A stretch of 64,000 nt of DNA, taken from positions 1 through 64,000 of the forward strand of contig SVNK01000007.1 of assembly GCA_015066935.1 (NCBI GenBank). The letters run 5' to 3'. The notes beneath the pieces are model-generated. The model ran no database searches. It saw only the letters and a list, made by a program, of their open reading frames with translations, and had not been told where the DNA came from. Positions 59,364 to 64,000 of this stretch are shown here, in pieces. How positions within the stretch are numbered: the first letter of the stretch is position 1; each line of letters begins with the position of its first letter. The position numbers and the translations under genes are program-made. The DNA is from Ruminococcus sp. Its GTDB lineage: Bacteria; Bacillota; Clostridia; Oscillospirales; Ruminococcaceae.

Positions 59364-61022
59364 TTATTCGGAGACTTCGGTGTTTTCGGATGTTTCTGCG
59401 GGAGACTTCTTATCAGTGAATCCGCACATCTGTCTGTACTCATCGAGAGTGAGAGAGCCGTCCGAATTATATACGTGGATGAGGTTTTCACGGCTTGTAA
59501 ATTCCTCGGAAAGACTGCCGTTTTCGTCCTGAACATATTCACCGTGCCAGAGTCCGAAGAATGACCACACGGTATTGTCACGGAATGAGCTGTCAACATC
59601 GGGGACGCTTCCGCATTCACTGATTGCAATAAGCTTATCGCTGCCGAGGAACTTGTTTACGGCGGCAAAATGCTCATAGAATCTGGCACCGTAGTCTTTT
59701 TCGCCGTCCATATAGAGGTCGAGTGCGGCGATGTCGAAAGTGGACTTATCAACGAGGAAATCCTTACTCTGACCGTTCCATATCCAGATTAGATTATCGA
59801 GTTCAAAGTATTCCGCAAGTCGTTTGTAGAGGAGATTCCAGAGCCATTTATAGGCGTCGGGACCGTCTGCACCCCACCAGTACCAGCTTCCGCTTCCTTC
59901 GGGGAGAGGTCGCCAGAGAACGGGGATCCCTCTGTTTCTGAGCGACGTGAGCTGACCTGCCATGCTGTCTATATCGAGAATGAGACTGTAACATTCCTTG
60001 GAAATAATTCCGCTGCCGTAAAGACTTCTGATTTCCTCCTGAGAGAGTAATGCGATATTCTCATCGGTCACAGCGTTTCTGAGAGAAAAATCGCAGTCGG
60101 AGGTGTTGACAGAGCTTTTTGCCGAAGGTGAGCTCCAATACCACGAAACGCAGGAAATACCGCCGTTTCTGTACCATTCGGAGACAGCGTCAAGTTCCAT
60201 GAAGCTGTTGTCGAAGCTGTCACGGGACACGCTGAGGTTTGAAAAGCGGATAACGGGATATTTTCCTGTATTGCGGTAAATGAGGTCAAGCTCGGAGTTG
60301 TCGGGCGACGATGCGTACTGTCCCGTGATGATATATTCCCCATAATTCTCAGTGAGAAAATTCATGAGTTCTTCGGTGTTTTCTGCGGAATTCTTGTTTG
60401 CAAGGGTGTTTTCTGCGGTATATCCTCCCTCACGGAGCGAAGTGTTGTTGGTGAGCTTGAGATAGTCAATGCAGACTTTTTTGCCTTCGGGAGCGATTTC
60501 GATAGTGGAAAGCCCCTTTACGAGAAAGACTCCTCTGAGCGTAACCTGAGTGAATTTTCCGCTTGCGTCAGCTCTGAATGAAGCGATTCTGACGCCGTTC
60601 AGGGAAACATTGCAGGGAGCGTCGTTTTCTGCGGCAATATTGAATGAAATATCGTAGTGCTGGTTGCTGGGGGCATTGATATTGAACGTGAGCGAGCCTT
60701 TTCCGCTTTCGGGGAAGCCCGATACATAACCTTCACCGCTGTAATTATCCTTATCGTATTCAACCGAGAGTCCGCCCTTGAAAACGGCATTTTCGGCTTC
60801 GTAGAGGGTTCCCGTATCTTTTTGTTCAATTTCGGGGTAGGTGACGGGTTCCTGAGGGAAAGTCTCTGCGGGAATCGGCTCTGTGGTTGGTTCTGTGGTG
60901 GGTTCAACCTCTATGACAGGAACCGGAGGAGCCTTTTTTTTATTTTTTCCGCTGCATCCTCCGAGAGAGGAGAATGCTATTGCGGAGGCTGCCGTTACAG
61001 CAATTAAACGTGATAAATTCAT
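59364..61022 (-). CDS. GH26 lipoprotein (mannanase-type) with carbohydrate-binding-like domain
   Basis: 552 residues. Lipoprotein signal with lipobox SLGGC (Cys about 23), a Pro/Thr/Glu linker, then a beta-sandwich like CBM35/CBM6 (about 70-190; LYEAENAVFKGGLSVEYD, GEGYVSGF) and a GH26 catalytic domain (about 215-510). Candidate acid/base Glu is in VLWRPLPEGSGSWYWWG, where the family usually has PLHE, so His is replaced by Pro. The nucleophile Glu is in AISECGSVPD. It is probably anchored outside the cell and acts on beta-mannan or a related glycan. It is 28 bases after the GH95 gene, one operon. Confidence 0.9.
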   Translation of the reverse strand: MNLSRLIAVTAASAIAFSSLGGCSGKNKKKAPPVPVIEVEPTTEPTTEPIPAETFPQEPVTYPEIEQKDTGTLYEAENAVFKGGLSVEYDKDNYSGEGYVSGFPESGKGSLTFNINAPSNQHYDISFNIAAENDAPCNVSLNGVRIASFRADASGKFTQVTLRGVFLVKGLSTIEIAPEGKKVCIDYLKLTNNTSLREGGYTAENTLANKNSAENTEELMNFLTENYGEYIITGQYASSPDNSELDLIYRNTGKYPVIRFSNLSVSRDSFDNSFMELDAVSEWYRNGGISCVSWYWSSPSAKSSVNTSDCDFSLRNAVTDENIALLSQEEIRSLYGSGIISKECYSLILDIDSMAGQLTSLRNRGIPVLWRPLPEGSGSWYWWGADGPDAYKWLWNLLYKRLAEYFELDNLIWIWNGQSKDFLVDKSTFDIAALDLYMDGEKDYGARFYEHFAAVNKFLGSDKLIAISECGSVPDVDSSFRDNTVWSFFGLWHGEYVQDENGSLSEEFTSRENLIHVYNSDGSLTLDEYRQMCGFTDKKSPAETSENTEVSE

Positions 61023-61050
61023 CTGTCTGTCCTTTAATGTCGTATTGTCA

Positions 61051-63372
61051 TCAGGTTCTGATGACGTATTTTCCGTCCTTTACGGTATCGAAAACGATAA
61101 CGCCGTCCTCGATTCTTGAAGCAGCGGGAACGTCGTTGCTGCCGATAATGCTTGCAACGCAGTTTGTCCTGAGACGACATTCACCGCCTGCACAGGAAGT
61201 CACAACAGCCTTTGTGAGCTTGCAGTCGGACCATTCCATGTCAATGATGAAGCCGCCCTTGCCTCTGAGACCTTTCACATGACCTTCGCTCCATTCATCG
61301 GGGAGTGCAGGGAGAAGAATGATTTCTCCGCCGCAGCTCTGGAGCAGAGCTTCAGCAATAGCTGCTGTACCGCCGAAGTTTCCGTCGATCTGGAAAGGCG
61401 GCTGAGAGTTGAGGAGGTTGGAGTTGAGCGAGTGGGTGATAAGGTTTCTGAGGTTTTCGTAAACCATACGACCGTCGTAGAGTCTTGCCCACATATTTGC
61501 GGACCACGCACAGCTCCAGCCGACATGACCGCCGCCGTGAATGAAACGTCTGATGAGAGTAGCTCTTGCAGCGTCTGCGAGACGTGGAGTTTTATGCGGA
61601 GTAATGAGGTCGGACGGGTGGAGTGCAAAGAGCTGGGAAACGTGACGATGACCGCTTTCGGCTTCGTCGTAATCGACAGCCCACTCCTTGATCTGACCGT
61701 ATTTGCCTGTTTCGGGCTTGGGAAGTTTCACAATCATTTCCGCAAGCTTTTCTGAGAAAGCCTTGTCTCTGCCGAGAATTTCCGCAGCTCTGATAACGTC
61801 GCTGAACAGAACCGTGATAATCTGCGAATCCATTGACGGTCCCGAACACAGACAACCCTTGACGCCGTTTTCGGTCAGATAGGTATTTTCGGGAGAAACA
61901 GACGGACAGGTCACAAGATGACCGTTTTCGTCCTCAATGAGGTATTCGGTGAAAAACTCCGCCGCTTCTCTGAGGATATGGTATTTGTCTGCGAGGAATT
62001 CCGTATCGAGGGTATATTCGTAATGTTCAAAGATGTGGAGTGCAAGCCACGCACCGCCCATAGGCCAGATTGTGGAGGGAAGGAATGTATCCTGCGGAGC
62101 ACAGTCTCCCCATATATCGGTATTATGGTGGCAGACGAAGCCCTTGCTGACGCCGTACATTTCTTTTGCGGCAGTTCTGCCGTTTGTGCAGACACGCTCA
62201 AGCAGGTCGAAAAGCGGCAGATGACACTCTGAGAGATTGCAGCTTTCCGCACACCAGTAGTTCATTTCTGTATTGATATTGACAGTGTATTTGCTTCCAC
62301 GTACAGGCATCATGTCCTCGTTCCAGATACCCTGAAGATTAAGCGGCTGGGTACCGGGACGACTTCCCGAAATCATGAGGTAGCGTCCGTAGTTGAAGAA
62401 AAGTTCAAAGAGTTTATTGTCACGGATAAGACGGTCACACTCCTTGTTGTCAAGCTCGTTTCCACGCAGACGCTGGATTCTGCGGTCAGTGGGGAGCTCG
62501 GCAGCCGAATTTCCGCTGTTATCGTTGAGTGTAAGTTCAACACGGTCGAAAAGCGACCTGTAGTCATTTGCATGGCGGCTGAAAAGGTCATCCCACGTCG
62601 ATTTCAGAGCCATTTCAACGTCAGCAACAGCAGAACGCTCGTAACCTTCTCCGTAGAAGCTTGTTCTTGCCGAGAGGACAAGCATGACCTCGTCGGCTTT
62701 TTCGATTCTGATATGATTTCCGACTGTACGCAGCGTACCGCCTGTGTTTACTGCACCAAGAACGGCTGCAAAGAATATGCCGTCACGACTTCCCGCACCA
62801 CCGTTGAAGAGGAGCATATTCTCGCCGCAGGGACGGTTATCGTCGTATCGTTCTTCTCTGCCGTCGATAAAGCAGTCGAGACAGACAGAAGCCGGAGAAT
62901 CGGCAGAAATTCTGATGACCATCACCTCGTCAGGAGCAGAAACAAATACCGACCTTCTGTAATTGAGTCCGTTCACGCTGAATCCGACTTCTGACACAGC
63001 GTCGGAGAGGTCGAGTGAGCGAGAATAATCCTTTGCCTTGCCGCCTGACTTCATAACGATATTGAGGTTTCCGAGCGGCATATAGTGACGCATATTATCG
63101 GGGACGCCCTGAAGCTTTTCGAAAGCGATTTTTTCGGCTTCGGGGATATTTCCGTCTTTAATGAGACTGCGTACCTCGGCGAGTCCTTCACGGGCATCGG
63201 GATTGATTCTGTGACGTGGACCGCCCGACCATATCGAGTCCTCATTGAGCTTGATGACTTCGTGGAGTGCACCGCCGAAAATCATGCCGCCGATTCTTCC
63301 GTTGCCGACGGGCAGAGCCTCGTTGAAATCAGAGGCAGGTGAATTGTATCTGAGCATCAGGGATTTTTCCAT
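61051..63372 (-). CDS. GH95 alpha-L-fucosidase-type enzyme, cytoplasmic
   Basis: 773 residues without a signal peptide, so intracellular. GH95 features run through it: N-terminal LPVGNGRIGGMIFGG and LNEDSIWSGGPRHR, NLQGIWN and NINTEMNYWCAESCNLSECH in the (alpha/alpha)6 barrel, and HVSQLFALHP, GWSCAW, QIDGNFGGTAAIAEALLQS near the C-terminus. GH95 enzymes hydrolyse alpha-1,2-L-fucosyl or, in some members, L-galactosyl linkages of plant or host glycans. Imported oligosaccharides are the likely substrates. GGAGAA precedes the ATG. It is the first gene of the leftward glycan operon. Confidence 0.93.
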   Translation of the reverse strand: MEKSLMLRYNSPASDFNEALPVGNGRIGGMIFGGALHEVIKLNEDSIWSGGPRHRINPDAREGLAEVRSLIKDGNIPEAEKIAFEKLQGVPDNMRHYMPLGNLNIVMKSGGKAKDYSRSLDLSDAVSEVGFSVNGLNYRRSVFVSAPDEVMVIRISADSPASVCLDCFIDGREERYDDNRPCGENMLLFNGGAGSRDGIFFAAVLGAVNTGGTLRTVGNHIRIEKADEVMLVLSARTSFYGEGYERSAVADVEMALKSTWDDLFSRHANDYRSLFDRVELTLNDNSGNSAAELPTDRRIQRLRGNELDNKECDRLIRDNKLFELFFNYGRYLMISGSRPGTQPLNLQGIWNEDMMPVRGSKYTVNINTEMNYWCAESCNLSECHLPLFDLLERVCTNGRTAAKEMYGVSKGFVCHHNTDIWGDCAPQDTFLPSTIWPMGGAWLALHIFEHYEYTLDTEFLADKYHILREAAEFFTEYLIEDENGHLVTCPSVSPENTYLTENGVKGCLCSGPSMDSQIITVLFSDVIRAAEILGRDKAFSEKLAEMIVKLPKPETGKYGQIKEWAVDYDEAESGHRHVSQLFALHPSDLITPHKTPRLADAARATLIRRFIHGGGHVGWSCAWSANMWARLYDGRMVYENLRNLITHSLNSNLLNSQPPFQIDGNFGGTAAIAEALLQSCGGEIILLPALPDEWSEGHVKGLRGKGGFIIDMEWSDCKLTKAVVTSCAGGECRLRTNCVASIIGSNDVPAASRIEDGVIVFDTVKDGKYVIRT

Positions 63373-63542
63373 AATATTCTCCTTCTTTCGGAATATTCAA
63401 ACCAATCGGATATTATTATACAGAATACATTATAGCATAAAATAGCGGATTTTGCAAACATCCAAAAGAATTTTGCATTTATTTATAAATATTTACAATT
63501 ACAGAATGATGGTGGGAAGCTGTTTAGTAAATATAAACAAAA

Positions 63543-63563
63543 GGACGGCATAAACTGCCGTCC
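63543..63563 (-). terminator. First of two identical hairpins flanking element A copy 3
   Basis: GACGGCA-TAAAC-TGCCGTC with flanking G and C, preceded by AAAA on the plus strand. The same 21 bases occur at 63657-63677. In the minus direction it is followed by TTTTG. Confidence 0.75.
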
Positions 63564-63591
63564 CTTACTGAGGCTATTTTAAGTGTATAAA

Positions 63592-63656
63592 TGTAGGGAC
63601 GACCATTGGTCGTCCGCATGAAATCTGATTGAAAATCGGGCTTACAGACAAACTGA
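63592..63656. repeat. Element A, copy 3, between duplicated hairpins
   Basis: TG plus TAGGGACGACCATTGGTCGT plus CCGC (63592-63617), identical in arm 2 to copy 1, then the variable A+T-rich tail (CTGATTGAAAAT...) ending against the second hairpin. It lies in the 312-base gap between the GH95 and GH13-like genes. The remainder (63373-63542) is A+T-rich leader with no gene. Confidence 0.82.
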
Positions 63657-63681
63657 GGACGGCATAAACTGCCGTCCTCAG
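63653..63681 (-). terminator. Terminator hairpin of the right-edge gene
   Basis: CTGAGGACGGCA/TGCCGTCCTCAG, a perfect 12-bp stem immediately downstream of the GH13-like stop. The inner 21 bases equal those at 63543-63563. Confidence 0.75.
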
Positions 63682-63684
63682 ATA

Positions 63685-64000
63685 TTATTTACGGTAACGA
63701 GCCTTGACAATAGTGTAGCTGTAAGGTTCGATGGTAATGGTATCGTTTTCGTACCTGCCGCAGAACGGCATGAACTGTTCGAACACATGCAGATAGCTGC
63801 TCAGATTTTCAATCTGGACCCTGTCACGGCTGCGGTTGACAACGAAGATGTAGTCACGCTCATAACCTGTACGGGTAAAGAGGATTACACGGTCGTCGAT
63901 ACTGCTGCCGTTATTCTCGTAAAAATAGATACCGCCGTCCCTGAGATTGGGGATTGATTTGCGGATACGGCCGAGTTCGGAAACATAGGCGATAAGCTCG
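63685..64000 (-). CDS. C-terminal end of a probable GH13 (alpha-amylase family) enzyme, partial
   Basis: Only the last 104 codons are in the window, so the track missed it. The readable tail is ELIAYVSELGRIRKSIPNLRDGGIYFYENN...RVILFTRTGYERDYIFVVNRS...TIEPYSYTIVKARYRK. A helix with LGRIRKSIPxLR followed by a small beta-domain with VVNRS is how GH13 enzymes pass from the catalytic barrel into domain C. The catalytic residues are outside the window. The stop is followed by a strong hairpin. Confidence 0.6.
   Translation of the reverse strand, partial: ELIAYVSELGRIRKSIPNLRDGGIYFYENNGSSIDDRVILFTRTGYERDYIFVVNRSRDRVQIENLSSYLHVFEQFMPFCGRYENDTITIEPYSYTIVKARYRK

Overview
The window looks like a low-GC Gram-positive chromosome from the Ruminococcus/Oscillospiraceae group. 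The case rests on two secreted GH5 glycanases with Thr-rich linkers and C-terminal dockerins (cellulosome-type cohesin ligands), a SCIFF peptide/maturase pair, Spo0A and SpoIIID, a T-box-controlled valS, an IreB-type regulator and TTGACA-17-TATAAT promoters. No rRNA, tRNA or CRISPR array was recognised.

Region 1 (1 to about 27.55 kb) is the right-hand part of an integrative conjugative element (ICE) of the broad Tn1549/Tn4451-like kind. Its backbone is topB, a 2,949-residue methylase/SNF2-helicase polyprotein, a 1,293-residue ArdC-like/YodL protein, mobA and mobC with an oriT-like hairpin region, a CHC2 zinc-finger protein, a DUF3789 micro-gene, two small unknown genes and a large serine recombinase. 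Three cargo inserts sit in it: an orphan A+T-rich gene between topB and the helicase, a RelBE-type toxin-antitoxin pair, and a strongly A+T-rich three-gene defence operon made of a Gabija-like GajA/GajB pair and a DUF5710/Cys-rich protein. The recombinase has lost its middle and is frameshifted, so the element is probably stranded. A TnpV-like gene appears to be written in the +1 frame inside the linker of the helicase polyprotein.

Region 2 (27.6 to 45.3 kb) is housekeeping chromosome: a two-component system, metG, a SmtB/CzrA-like ArsR regulator with a small membrane protein, a degenerate CPBP membrane protein, tadA, DUF1292, serC-serA, a T-box plus valS, a Dabb protein, an SDR oxidoreductase overlapping folC, and scfA-scfB (SCIFF) with an attenuator between them.

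Region 3 (45.3 to 57.9 kb) holds a cytoplasmic LacI-like-sensor diguanylate cyclase divergent from two tandem GH5-dockerin genes, then spoIIID, a DUF1836 regulator with two small membrane proteins and an SPFH/prohibitin-like protein, a PdaA-like deacetylase, DUF1540, ireB, a flavin reductase-like protein and spo0A.

Region 4 (57.9 to 64 kb) is a leftward glycan cluster: a cytoplasmic GH95 fucosidase-type enzyme, a GH26 lipoprotein with a carbohydrate-binding-like domain, a HAD-like protein, and the 3' end of a probable GH13 enzyme at the right edge.

Non-coding structure is rich in Regions 2 to 4. At least three kinds of small interspersed element occur, and several are inserted in or against intrinsic terminators, with terminator hairpins duplicated or split around them.
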